This document shows, piece by piece, positions 1-6,582 of a stretch of DNA of 8,002 nucleotides; position 1 is the first letter of the stretch, and every line of letters starts with the position of its first letter. The notes under the pieces were generated by a model. The model made no database searches, was not told the DNA's origin, and saw only the letters and a list, made by a program, of their open reading frames with translations. Made by a program: the position numbers and the translations under genes. The stretch comes from GCA-2699445 sp032127075 (GTDB lineage Bacteria > Actinomycetota > Actinomycetes > S36-B12 > GCA-2699445), in assembly GCA_032127075.1 (NCBI GenBank), contig JAQAZZ010000057.1, positions 1 to 8,002 on the forward strand. The letters run 5' to 3'.

Positions 1-1
1 G

Positions 2-127
2 CAGAGCGGCGGCAAACGCAACGCGGTAGGTGCCCTCTTCGCCTTCGTGTGTGTTGTTGCCGCGCTCGGCGGGGTCGCGCTCACGGTCCTTGTCGGCCAT
101 AGCGGCGCCGAACTGGTCTGGGGCTGA
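2..127 (+). CDS. C-terminal end of a small membrane protein (possibly DUF2231-like), start outside window
   Basis: An open frame enters from the left edge and stops at TGA 125-127, giving the last 41 residues of a protein whose start is not in the window. The tail has a short Lys/Arg stretch (GGKRN), then about 22 hydrophobic residues rich in Ala, Val, Leu and Phe that form one clear transmembrane helix. It ends in a short segment, GHSGAELVWG. A final helix followed by a Gly-x-Ser-Gly-Ala-x-x-Val-Trp tail recalls DUF2231-type membrane proteins of actinobacteria, but this is from memory and only a fragment is visible. The gene converges on rsgA with 8 bp between stop codons, and a hairpin spans both. 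That the frame is real is supported by GC-rich third positions and the coherent helix. The family is uncertain. Confidence 0.55.
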   Translation, partial: QSGGKRNAVGALFAFVCVVAALGGVALTVLVGHSGAELVWG

Positions 128-142
128 CCGCCGGGTCAGCCC
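121..142. terminator. Hairpin spanning both stop codons of convergent genes
   Basis: GGGCTGACC (121-129), loop GCCG, then GGTCAGCCC (134-142) form a perfect 9-bp stem with a 4-nt loop. The left arm contains the TGA of the upstream + strand gene (125-127). The right arm contains the complement of the rsgA stop (136-138). No T-run follows on either strand, so termination would be of the U-poor kind often proposed for actinobacteria. Being symmetric, it could serve both transcripts. The structure is seen directly; its function is inferred. Confidence 0.55.
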
Positions 143-1119
143 GCCACGGACGACATCAAGCGTCGCAGCGATTCCAGCCGCGCAGCCCCGGCGGGTCCGG
201 CCCCTCCGCTGGCGACCCATTCGTCCAAGGCGCAATGCGGCGGACGGTGGTCGCAGCCGCGGGGGCAGCCCTCGGCCCCGGCGGCCAGTTCACCGAAAGC
301 GGCGAGGATGCGCTGCGGATCCACATGCCCCAACCCCAGGCTGCGGAGCCCGGGGGTGTCGATGATCCAGCCGCCGCCGGGGAGTTCCAGGCCGACCGCC
401 GAGGTGGACGTGTGCCGACCGCGGCCAGTCACTTCGTTCACGACACCGATCGCACGGTCGGCGTCGGGGACGAGACGGTTCACCAGCGTGGACTTGCCGA
501 CGCCCGACTGGCCGATGAGCACGCTGACCCGCCCCCGCAGCTTCGCGAGCAGCCCGTCGACCGCTTCGCTCCGGTTCCAGCTGAGCAGCTCGACGCCGAG
601 TGCGGAGTAGCCCGCCTCAAGAGCGTCGGTCGGGGCGAGGTCGGTCTTGGTGACGATGAGCAGCGGCGTCAGACCCGCATCCCAGGCAGCGACCAGGCAG
701 CGATCGATGAAACCCTCGCGCGGCTCCGGATCGGCCGCGGCGGTGACGATCCCCAGAGTCTCGGCATTGGCGACCACAACCCGCTCGGAGAGGTCGGTGT
801 CGTCGGGCGTGCGCCGCAGCGCGGTTCTCCTGGGCTCCACCCGGACGATGCGCGCCAGCGAGCCCGCATCGCCCGACGTGTCGCCGATAACGGCCACCCG
901 GTCGCCGACGACGATGCCGCGACGCCCCAGCTCTCGTGCCCGCACTGCCGACAACCACCTGTCGTCGGCATCCAGGACGACGGTGAACCGGCCGCGGTCC
1001 ACGGCCGTTACGAACGCCGGCACGGCCTCGCGATGCCGTGGCCGGTCCTTGGTACGGGGACGCGACTTGCGCGCAGGCGGTCGGATCCGGACGTCGTCTT
1101 CGCTGTACTCCCTGGGCAT
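136..1119 (-). CDS. rsgA: Ribosome small subunit-dependent GTPase A (RsgA/EngC/YloQ family)
   Basis: This 327-residue protein is a circularly permuted GTPase that binds the 30S subunit, where stimulated GTP hydrolysis helps release factors and complete late assembly. The permuted order is visible: G4 TKTD (157-160) comes first, then the P-loop GQSGVGKST (203-211), a G2-like GRGRHTST (232-239) and G3 DTPG (254-257). An N-terminal OB-fold region covers about residues 33-95. A C-terminal zinc site follows with Cys285, Cys289, His291 and Cys296 (C-x3-C-x-H-x4-C). The N-terminus is basic and matches, as I recall, the DYDESDV...RPRTK start of mycobacterial RsgA, which supports the ATG at 1117-1119. 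It lies 7 bp after the aroA stop with no good Shine-Dalgarno site. A 5-bp hairpin (GCGGC-GTCA-GCCGC, 1121-1134) covers the junction, so translation may be coupled to aroA. Length and motifs are normal. Confidence 0.96.
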   Translation of the reverse strand: MPREYSEDDVRIRPPARKSRPRTKDRPRHREAVPAFVTAVDRGRFTVVLDADDRWLSAVRARELGRRGIVVGDRVAVIGDTSGDAGSLARIVRVEPRRTALRRTPDDTDLSERVVVANAETLGIVTAAADPEPREGFIDRCLVAAWDAGLTPLLIVTKTDLAPTDALEAGYSALGVELLSWNRSEAVDGLLAKLRGRVSVLIGQSGVGKSTLVNRLVPDADRAIGVVNEVTGRGRHTSTSAVGLELPGGGWIIDTPGLRSLGLGHVDPQRILAAFGELAAGAEGCPRGCDHRPPHCALDEWVASGGAGPAGAARLESLRRLMSSVAG

Positions 1120-1126
1120 CGCGGCG

Positions 1127-2458
1127 TCAGCCGCCCGTCCCGGCCGGGGTGGCGGCCGTCGGCCCGACGAGGTTGCGCCAAACGGTGGGGAACTGGGCGA
1201 ACGTCTTGGCCGTCGTGGCGATGTCCTCGATGTCGAGACCGGGCACCATCAGGCCGACAATCGCCCCCGCCGTGGCCATCCGATGGTCGCGGTAGGTGGC
1301 CCAGGTGCCGCCGTGCATCGGGCGGGGGCGGATCAGCAGGCCGTCCTCGTCGGCGGTGACATCGCCGCCGAGGGAGTTGATCTGTGCGGCCAGGGCTGCG
1401 ATCCGGTCGGTCTCATGCCCGGAGATGTGACCGATTCCCACGAGTCTGGAGGGGCTGTCGGCCAGTGCGCAGACTGCGGCCACGGTGGGGACGAGTTCGC
1501 CGAGGTCGCGCAGATCTGCGCTGATACCCCTCACCCGTCCGGTACCCCGCACGAGCATCCCCGCAGCGGTGGGCTCGGTGCGCGCTCCCAGCGAATGGAG
1601 AAGGTCGACTACACCCTCGGCAGGCTGGAGACTTTCCGCGGGCCAGTCCCGGATCAGCACTGATCCACCGGTCACCAGTGCCGCAGCCGCCAGCGGCAGC
1701 GCATTGGAGAGATCAGGTTCAACAGCGCGATCCAGGGCTGTTATCCGCCCCGGCTGCACCGACCAGCAGGCATTCCCCCGCTCGGCGGTGTCGGTGTCGA
1801 CGACCACGCCGTGCTCGCGCAGCATCCGGCACGTCATCTCGATGTGCGGCAGCGACGGGAAGGGGCCACCGCGATGGTGGATTTCCACGCCGTTGCTGAA
1901 ACGTGCGCCCGACAGCAGCAGTGCGGTGACGAACTGGCTGGAGCCGGAAGCGTCGATCGATACCGGCCCGCCTGCCACCCGTCCGCCGCCGAGGACCGTG
2001 AAGGGCAGCGCGGCGCGGCCGCCATCGTCTATCCGCACTCCCAGGGACCGCAGCGCGTCGATCACACCGGACATGGGACGTTCCCGCGCCCGCGGGTCGC
2101 CGTCGAAGCAGACAGGTCCTTCGGCCAGGGCAGCCATCGGGGGGACGAACCTCATGACCGTTCCCGCCAACCCGCAGTCGATCTGGGCCGGTGCCGTGAC
2201 CGGACCCGGCTGCACCCGGACCGCAGCGCCGGCGGGAGATTCGTCCGCGGCGGCGATCCCGCATCCCAGCGCCCGCAGCGCGCCAACCATCAGTGTGATG
2301 TCGCGCGCCGCCAGCGGCAGCCCGGTGATGGTCGAGCCGCCCTCTGACAGCGCTGCTAGGACCAGTGCCCGGTTGGCCAGCGACTTCGAGCCCGGGACCG
2401 ACACCGCGCCGTGAACCGGCGAGTCGGCAGTGGGCGCGTGCCACAGTGCGGCGGGCAT
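1127..2458 (-). CDS. aroA: 3-phosphoshikimate 1-carboxyvinyltransferase (EPSP synthase)
   Basis: EPSP synthase joins PEP to shikimate 3-phosphate, the sixth step of the shikimate pathway to aromatic amino acids, in the cytoplasm. With the ATG at 2458 the protein has 443 residues, normal for the family. Visible motifs are VPGSKSLANR (21-30, with Lys25 and Arg30 of the substrate site), CGLAGTVMRF (95-104), SGSSQF (171-176), PDLSNALP (248-255, with Asp249 aligning with the catalytic Asp of E. coli AroA), GHETDR (347-352, catalytic Glu349) and DHRM (391-394). Phe104 replaces the Pro found here in E. coli; as I recall, mycobacterial AroA also has Arg-Phe here. The frame extends to a GTG at 2521, with an ATG at 2515, adding 21 residues including Cys-x-x-Cys. 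I prefer 2458 because the family starts shortly before the VPGSKS motif, but no candidate has a well-spaced Shine-Dalgarno site. It is the first gene of an operon with rsgA and divergent from pckG. Confidence 0.95.
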   Translation of the reverse strand: MPAALWHAPTADSPVHGAVSVPGSKSLANRALVLAALSEGGSTITGLPLAARDITLMVGALRALGCGIAAADESPAGAAVRVQPGPVTAPAQIDCGLAGTVMRFVPPMAALAEGPVCFDGDPRARERPMSGVIDALRSLGVRIDDGGRAALPFTVLGGGRVAGGPVSIDASGSSQFVTALLLSGARFSNGVEIHHRGGPFPSLPHIEMTCRMLREHGVVVDTDTAERGNACWSVQPGRITALDRAVEPDLSNALPLAAAALVTGGSVLIRDWPAESLQPAEGVVDLLHSLGARTEPTAAGMLVRGTGRVRGISADLRDLGELVPTVAAVCALADSPSRLVGIGHISGHETDRIAALAAQINSLGGDVTADEDGLLIRPRPMHGGTWATYRDHRMATAGAIVGLMVPGLDIEDIATTAKTFAQFPTVWRNLVGPTAATPAGTGG

Positions 2459-2560
2459 GCCCTGAGGGTATCCGCAGCGGACGCACGGGGGATCATCGCG
2501 AACGGGCGGATTCATCCCCACGCGGCGACCCCGGCTTCCGGGATCCAGCGGCGATGAGGC

Positions 2561-2566
2561 ATTCTA
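2561..2566 (-). promoter_or_regulatory. Candidate -10 box for aroA-rsgA
   Basis: Read on the minus strand the bases are TAGAAT, five of six matching TATAAT and fitting the actinobacterial TANNNT pattern. Transcription would start near 2554, about 33 nt before the GTG at 2521 or about 96 nt before the preferred ATG at 2458. No good -35 box stands 17 bp upstream; the bases there are GGCGGC. The call rests on the hexamer and its position only. Confidence 0.45.
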
Positions 2567-2589
2567 GAGCCAGGCATGGATCCGCCGCC

Positions 2590-2612
2590 ATCGGGCGATG
2601 CGCTCGCCCGAT
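2590..2612. promoter_or_regulatory. Inverted repeat in the aroA-pckG divergent region (candidate operator or leader hairpin)
   Basis: ATCGGGCGA (2590-2598), spacer TGCGC, and TCGCCCGAT (2604-2612) form a perfect 9-bp inverted repeat with a 5-nt spacer. It ends 26 nt before the pckG start codon and lies directly upstream of the -35 position of the candidate aroA promoter. It could bind a dimeric repressor or activator acting on one or both genes. If it is within the pckG transcript it could instead form an RNA hairpin just ahead of the ribosome-binding site. Its function is inferred. Confidence 0.5.
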
Positions 2613-2627
2613 CCGTCAGCGACATAC

Positions 2628-2631
2628 GGAG
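2628..2631 (+). promoter_or_regulatory. Shine-Dalgarno site of pckG
   Basis: GGAG lies 7 nt before the ATG at 2639. This fixes the start at 2639 rather than the in-frame ATG at 2576, which would add 21 residues and place the inverted repeat at 2590-2612 inside the coding region. The resulting N-terminus, MSILGLDTAPTKN, also resembles the GLDTAPT start I recall for mycobacterial PckG. Confidence 0.75.
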
Positions 2632-2638
2632 AACAAGG

Positions 2639-4471
2639 ATGAGCATCCTGGGTTTGGACACCGCACCCACGAAGAACAAGAAGCTGCTCGAATGGGTTGG
2701 GGAGGTCGCGGTCCTCGCGAAGCCGGATCGCATCGAGTGGTGCGACGGCTCGCAGGAGGAGTGGGATCGGCTCACCCAGGTCATGGTGGACAACGGCACT
2801 TTCACCCGGCTGAACCCGGAGAAGCGTCCCAACTCGTTCCTGGCGCGGTCCAGCCCGTCGGATGTCGCCCGGGTGGAGGACCGCACGTTCATCTGCTCGC
2901 TGCGCGAAGAGGACGCCGGTCCCACCAACAACTGGATGGAACCGACTCAGATGCGCGGCATCCTGAAGGGGCTCTTCGACGGCTGCATGCGCGGTCGCAC
3001 GATGTACGTGATCCCGTTCTCCATGGGTCCGCTGGGGTCGCGGATCTCGCAGCTGGGTGTGGAGATCACCGACTCGCCCTATGTCGTGGTCAACATGAGG
3101 ATCATGACCCGCATGGGCCGCGAGGCTCTCGAGCTCATCGGTGAGGACGGCGATTTTGTGCCGGCGCTGCACACCGTGGGCTACCCGTTGGTCGATGCCG
3201 ACGGCAACTCGCGCGACGATGTGGCCTGGCCGTGCAACGACACCAAATACATCGTGCACTTCCCGGAGTCGCGCGAGATCTGGTCCTACGGCTCCGGCTA
3301 CGGCGGCAACGCGCTGCTGGGCAAGAAGTGCTTCGCACTGCGCATCGCCTCGGCGATGGCGCGTGATGAGGGCTGGATGGCCGAGCACATGCTGGTGCTG
3401 AAACTCACCGCCCCCGACGGCGACGTCAAGTACATCACCGCTGCTTTCCCCTCTGCGTGCGGCAAGACCAACCTTGCGATGCTCGAGCCGAGCGTGCCGG
3501 GGTGGACGGTTGAGACTGTCGGCGACGACATCGCGTGGATGCGTTTCGGCGATGACGGCCGGCTGTACGCGATCAACCCCGAGGCGGGTTTCTTCGGCGT
3601 GGCGCCGGGTACCGGGATGAAGACCAACGCCAACGCGGTCAGGACGCTGTGGGGCAACTCGATCTTCACCAACGTTGCCCTCACCGACGACGGCGACGTG
3701 TGGTGGGAGGGCCTGACGGAGGACACGCCGGAACACCTGATCGACTGGAAGGGCAACGACTGGACCCCGGACAGCGAAACACCGTCGAGCCACCCCAATG
3801 CTCGTTTCACCGCACCGGCGGCCCAATGCCCGTCAATCGCGCCCAACTGGGAGGACCCGGCGGGGGTTCCCATCTCAGCCATCCTCTTCGGCGGTCGCCG
3901 CGCGACCAACGTCCCGCTCGTCAACGAGGCCCGGGACTGGCAGCACGGTGTCTTCCTCGGCTCCACGATCGCTTCCGAGCAGACCGCCGCCGCTGAAGGA
4001 ACCGTGGGCGCCCTGCGCCGGGATCCTTTCGCGATGCTGCCCTTCTGCGGCTACAACATGGCCGACTACTGGGGGCACTGGCTGAAGATCGGCACCATGA
4101 CCGACCAGGGCAACCTGCCGAAGGTCTACCAGGTCAACTGGTTCCGCAAGGACGACGACGGCAAGTTCATCTGGCCCGGGTTCGGTGAGAACTCCCGGGT
4201 GCTGTCGTGGATCGTGGAGCGTGTCGAGGGCCGTATCGGCGCTGAGGAGACCCCCATCGGCAACAAGCCGAAGGACGGCGACCTCTACACCGAGGGTCTG
4301 GACATCACCGGTGAGCAGCTCGACGAACTGTTCGCGGTGGACGCGGCTTCCTGGCTGGCGGAGTGCGACCTCACCGAGGAGTACTTCGCCAAGTTCGGCG
4401 ACAAGGTTCCCCAGGCGCTGCGCGACGAGCTCGATGCGCTGCGAGAGCGGCTCGAGGCTGCCAGGGACTGA
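2639..4471 (+). CDS. pckG: Phosphoenolpyruvate carboxykinase (GTP)
   Basis: The enzyme interconverts oxaloacetate + GTP and PEP + GDP + CO2. It is the entry step of gluconeogenesis and part of the PEP-pyruvate-oxaloacetate node in the cytoplasm. The 610 residues match the usual length of about 600. Visible signatures are AGPTNNW (93-99), the metal-site Lys in LLGKKC (Lys230) with His250 in AEHM and Asp297 in GDDIAWM (295-301), and the P-loop-like FPSACGKTN (270-278), which includes the reactive Cys274. Others are FGGRR (417-421), the mobile lid ASEQTAAAEGTVGALRRDP (445-463) and PGFGENSRVL (513-522) near the guanine pocket. All expected residues are intact. It has its own Shine-Dalgarno site, is divergent from aroA and is followed by a weak hairpin. 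The inverted repeat at 2590-2612 suggests regulation of expression. No clear + strand -10 box was found. Confidence 0.98.
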   Translation: MSILGLDTAPTKNKKLLEWVGEVAVLAKPDRIEWCDGSQEEWDRLTQVMVDNGTFTRLNPEKRPNSFLARSSPSDVARVEDRTFICSLREEDAGPTNNWMEPTQMRGILKGLFDGCMRGRTMYVIPFSMGPLGSRISQLGVEITDSPYVVVNMRIMTRMGREALELIGEDGDFVPALHTVGYPLVDADGNSRDDVAWPCNDTKYIVHFPESREIWSYGSGYGGNALLGKKCFALRIASAMARDEGWMAEHMLVLKLTAPDGDVKYITAAFPSACGKTNLAMLEPSVPGWTVETVGDDIAWMRFGDDGRLYAINPEAGFFGVAPGTGMKTNANAVRTLWGNSIFTNVALTDDGDVWWEGLTEDTPEHLIDWKGNDWTPDSETPSSHPNARFTAPAAQCPSIAPNWEDPAGVPISAILFGGRRATNVPLVNEARDWQHGVFLGSTIASEQTAAAEGTVGALRRDPFAMLPFCGYNMADYWGHWLKIGTMTDQGNLPKVYQVNWFRKDDDGKFIWPGFGENSRVLSWIVERVEGRIGAEETPIGNKPKDGDLYTEGLDITGEQLDELFAVDAASWLAECDLTEEYFAKFGDKVPQALRDELDALRERLEAARD

Positions 4472-4474
4472 GCC

Positions 4475-4490
4475 GTCGCGACACCGCGAC
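4475..4490. terminator. Small hairpin after pckG, possible weak terminator
   Basis: GTCGCG (4475-4480), loop ACAC, and CGCGAC (4485-4490) form a perfect 6-bp stem, starting 3 nt after the pckG stop codon and lying between two convergent genes. There is no T-run on either side. The stem is short, so this is a tentative call in a 55-bp gap that holds nothing else I recognise. Confidence 0.3.
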
Positions 4491-4526
4491 ACTGCGGGTC
4501 CGGTTGCGCCCGGTGGTGGGTGCGGC

Positions 4527-5363
4527 CTAGGGCAATGCTGGTTCGGTGGGATGGGACGCGACCTTCTTGGGTGGATACAGCCTGTCCCCGAGCGGCTCGC
4601 GGTACTTCTGGTGCACGAGCGCGATCGTGATGCCACCCAGAGCCAGCATCGGCACCATTGGCAGTAGTCCGAATTCGCCCATGAGCCACGGGTTGGCGGT
4701 GACGAACATGTTCGCCCACATGGCCTGTACGAGGTAGTTCCAGCCGCCGTGGCCGAGAGCGGGTGCCCATACGTCGTTGTGGAGTTCCCAGATCCAGCCG
4801 ATGAAGAAGCTGAAGCCGAAGATCATGCAGGCAAAGATCAGCAGACTGGCGGCGAGGGGGATGTTCGGGTTGGAATACAGGCCCGGAATGAAGATCACCG
4901 GCACGTGGTAGATGAACCAGATGATCGTGACGATTGAGTTGGCCTTCACATAGCCGTTCTCACGTCGCAACTGAGGTAGCAGGTAGCCGCGCCAACCGAT
5001 CTCCTCACCTAGCGCCAGAAACGTTGACGCCAGGATGAGCCCGAATATCGTAAGCGGTCCGGGCGGGCCCAGTTCGTAGCTCAACGGTCCCAGCAGAGCT
5101 GCGGCATAGACCCCGCCAACGAGGAGTCCGGGTACCAGCGCCAGGCCGAGGGTCTTCAGATTCGGCTTGCCGAAGACGATCCGTTGTTTGCTGTACGCCC
5201 AGGCCAACAGGGCTGATCCGGTGGGGACGAACATGAACAGCAGCACGAGGTCCACGGCAGTATCGGTATCGCTGACTGCCATGAGCCACAGCAGCGGGGT
5301 CCCGAGGATGACGAGGGCGACGAGGTAGCCGAGGATGGCTCGTCGCGATGGGTTGGCAGTCAC
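4527..5363 (-). CDS. CPBP family intramembrane metalloprotease (CAAX protease/bacteriocin-processing, Abi type)
   Basis: This 278-residue integral membrane protein has about seven or eight hydrophobic segments. The CPBP signature is complete: EEIGWR (Glu120, Glu121, Arg125), WFIYH (Trp149 to His153, a variant of the usual FxxxH) and HGGWN (His205, Asn209), all in or next to membrane helices. These residues form the glutamate/histidine metal site of the Rce1-like fold. Family members process prenylated proteins, mature or give immunity to peptides, or have unknown substrates, and nothing here identifies the substrate. The start is a GTG at 5361-5363 that lacks a Shine-Dalgarno site but sits 6 nt after a TAATCT box, suggesting a leaderless mRNA. 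The C-terminal tail (about 252-278) is polar, with a Lys-Lys and several prolines. Codon choice is less GC-biased than in pckG. It converges on pckG and looks monocistronic. Confidence 0.9.
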   Translation of the reverse strand: MTANPSRRAILGYLVALVILGTPLLWLMAVSDTDTAVDLVLLFMFVPTGSALLAWAYSKQRIVFGKPNLKTLGLALVPGLLVGGVYAAALLGPLSYELGPPGPLTIFGLILASTFLALGEEIGWRGYLLPQLRRENGYVKANSIVTIIWFIYHVPVIFIPGLYSNPNIPLAASLLIFACMIFGFSFFIGWIWELHNDVWAPALGHGGWNYLVQAMWANMFVTANPWLMGEFGLLPMVPMLALGGITIALVHQKYREPLGDRLYPPKKVASHPTEPALP

Positions 5364-5369
5364 GCGCTC

Positions 5370-5398
5370 AGATTACTGAGAGCCGGCTCGGGTCTCAA
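5370..5398 (-). promoter_or_regulatory. Promoter of the CPBP gene, with a palindrome in the spacer
   Basis: On the minus strand TTGAGA (5398-5393) is followed by 17 bp and then TAATCT (5375-5370), both close to the sigma-70/SigA consensus with ideal spacing. The GTG start codon follows after 6 nt, so the expected start of transcription falls on or next to the first base of the gene. The spacer contains a perfect 10-bp palindrome, GAGCCGGCTC (5380-5389). A second small inverted repeat, CTCAG-ATTA-CTGAG (5367-5380), overlaps the -10 box. Either could be a repressor site. Confidence 0.7.
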
Positions 5399-5554
5399 TA
5401 CGTTCCGCCCGTGTCGCGGGGAGTTCCTCGACGGCCGCGGCTGCCCGGCTGCTGAGGGAACAGCGATGGCTCGACGTACTGTTGGCTGTGGACGCGGCTG
5501 ACTGGCCGGCTGCCTGAAGACGGTTTCGCGCTGCGCGCTGGACATGAATGCCGG

Positions 5555-6439
5555 TTAGCGAGCGTGACCTCGGCTGAGCAGCTTCCGCCAGGTGGGCAAC
5601 CGCGGAGGAGGATTCGGCGGTTGCCCTTCAGCCGCCCCACCTGCGGCTAGGCGGCCGGTCTCCTCCAAGAGGTGGACGGTGGGGCCAAGAACCTCATTGG
5701 GCACGAGGAGTTGATTGGGTGAGTCAGGGATGTAGCCGACACTCGGCTCCTCCTGGATGACGAGGCCTGGTCGAACGGCGAGTATCCGGTACGCCAGTTC
5801 GTGGCAGAACTCGCTAATCCGGTTCGAATCCGTGCCCGGCAGGAGCTCCACGGCGATGATGGGCCGATCGCGACGTGCGACTCCGCGAGCGCCGGCGATG
5901 ACCGAACCTTCGTGTCCCTCGACATCTATCTTGATCAATCCGACTCGCTGGGACCCCTGAGAGGCATTGAAATGGTCAAGCGTGCTGGTCGCGACGGTCT
6001 CGGTTCGGGCTACCGGTTGCAGGCCTCGAAAGAATGCGGGGTTGAGAGTTGCGCTGGTCTCCACGAGCCCATGGTCTTCGGGTGGAAAGTGCATCAGAGC
6101 CGAGCCGTCAGAATCGGACAGGCCCAGTTCGACGACCTCGATGTCCAGCCCCTGGGCCGCAAGGTTTCTCCTGGCCAGTTCCGCGATTCTCGGGACTGGC
6201 TCGAAGCACGTGGTGGGTTTGTCGGGGCAGACTCGCCCGACGAGCAGGCTGTAGAAGCCCGTGTTCCCGCCCACGTCGTAGAAGGCGCGGTTGTCGGATT
6301 CAGCCAAAGCCGCGATCGTCAAGGGAAGCGGATCCTCGAAAGTCCACCAGCCGTTGCGGATCTGGATAGCCACCTGGTCGGGCGGGTCGGTCTCCAGCAT
6401 GCGAACCAGGCCGGGGTCTGCCAGATGTTCCACTGCCAT
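5555..6439 (-). CDS. FkbM family methyltransferase
   Basis: This 294-residue protein is a class I S-adenosylmethionine-dependent methyltransferase of the FkbM type, a family that usually O-methylates glycans, lipids or secondary metabolites. The SAM-binding motif I is FYDVGGNTGFYSLL (53-66, core DVGGNTG 55-61). A CFEPVP stretch (78-83) carries the acidic residue that normally contacts the ribose. KIDVEGHEGSVIAGA (170-184) is the family's signature. A preceding ETVATSTLD (147-155) fits the usual strand before that motif. The C-terminal 30 residues are Gly/Pro-rich and then basic, and are probably disordered. No signal peptide or membrane helix is seen. The ATG at 6439 lacks a Shine-Dalgarno site but has TACCCT 6 nt upstream. 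No glycosyltransferase or biosynthetic neighbours are in the window, so its acceptor is unknown. Rare A/T-ending codons such as ATA, TTT and TCT occur more often than in pckG. Confidence 0.9.
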   Translation of the reverse strand: MAVEHLADPGLVRMLETDPPDQVAIQIRNGWWTFEDPLPLTIAALAESDNRAFYDVGGNTGFYSLLVGRVCPDKPTTCFEPVPRIAELARRNLAAQGLDIEVVELGLSDSDGSALMHFPPEDHGLVETSATLNPAFFRGLQPVARTETVATSTLDHFNASQGSQRVGLIKIDVEGHEGSVIAGARGVARRDRPIIAVELLPGTDSNRISEFCHELAYRILAVRPGLVIQEEPSVGYIPDSPNQLLVPNEVLGPTVHLLEETGRLAAGGAAEGQPPNPPPRLPTWRKLLSRGHAR

Positions 6440-6445
6440 TGTCCA

Positions 6446-6451
6446 AGGGTA
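6446..6451 (-). promoter_or_regulatory. Candidate -10 box of the FkbM gene
   Basis: TACCCT on the minus strand fits TANNNT and is followed by 6 nt (TGGACA) and the ATG at 6439. The spacing equals that of the CPBP and DUF2516 genes and suggests a leaderless transcript. No recognisable -35 box is found 16-18 bp upstream. Confidence 0.5.
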
Positions 6452-6570
6452 GCGTTTCGCCCGGGCTGCCCGAGCGCGACTGTCTGGGCTTCTGCACGCC
6501 GCCCATCCGGAACGGCGGGCAATCCTCGGGTCGGGCGGTGGGAACGCTCCCCCGGGGAAGGCTGAACGTC

Positions 6571-6576
6571 TAGGCT
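6571..6576 (+). promoter_or_regulatory. Candidate -10 box of the DUF2516-type gene
   Basis: TAGGCT fits TANNNT and is followed by 6 nt (GCCCAC) and the GTG at 6583. A GGGGAAGG run at 6554-6561 is about 21 nt from the start and too far to be a ribosome-binding site. A leaderless transcript is therefore the simplest reading. No clear -35 box is visible. The 143-bp divergent region (6440-6582) holds this box and the FkbM one, and nothing else I recognise except a short CGGGC-T-GCCCG palindrome at about 6462-6472. Confidence 0.5.
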
Positions 6577-6582
6577 GCCCAC

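Noticed and set aside
235..1663. Long + strand open frames (374 and 338 codons) across rsgA and aroA
   Set aside because: They are antisense to two genes with complete catalytic motifs. The translations have low-complexity Arg/Ser/Pro-rich composition and no domains.
2144..2155. Phe104 in AroA at the position of the Pro linked to glyphosate tolerance when mutated (Pro101 of E. coli, Pro106 of plants)
   Set aside because: As I recall, mycobacterial AroA also has Arg-Phe here, so it looks like a lineage feature and not a resistance mutation.
2576..2638. Upstream ATG for pckG at 2576
   Set aside because: The ATG at 2639 has a GGAG at the right distance and gives the family's typical N-terminus. 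The extra 21 residues would span the inverted repeat and have no family counterpart that I recall.
2564..3826. Long open frame (420 codons) on the minus strand across pckG
   Set aside because: It lies antisense to an unmistakable pckG. Its translation is rich in Arg, His, Asp and Val with no recognisable domain, as expected for the shadow of a GC-rich gene.
5364..5554. Possible small gene in the 191-bp gap between the CPBP and FkbM genes
   Set aside because: The short frames there are Arg/Pro/Ser-rich with no good start signals. Only the CPBP promoter region is supported.
5815..5832. GGTTCGAATCC, resembling a tRNA T-arm
   Set aside because: Only about three of the five stem pairs form, and there are no D-arm, anticodon arm or acceptor pairing around it. 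It lies within the FkbM coding sequence.
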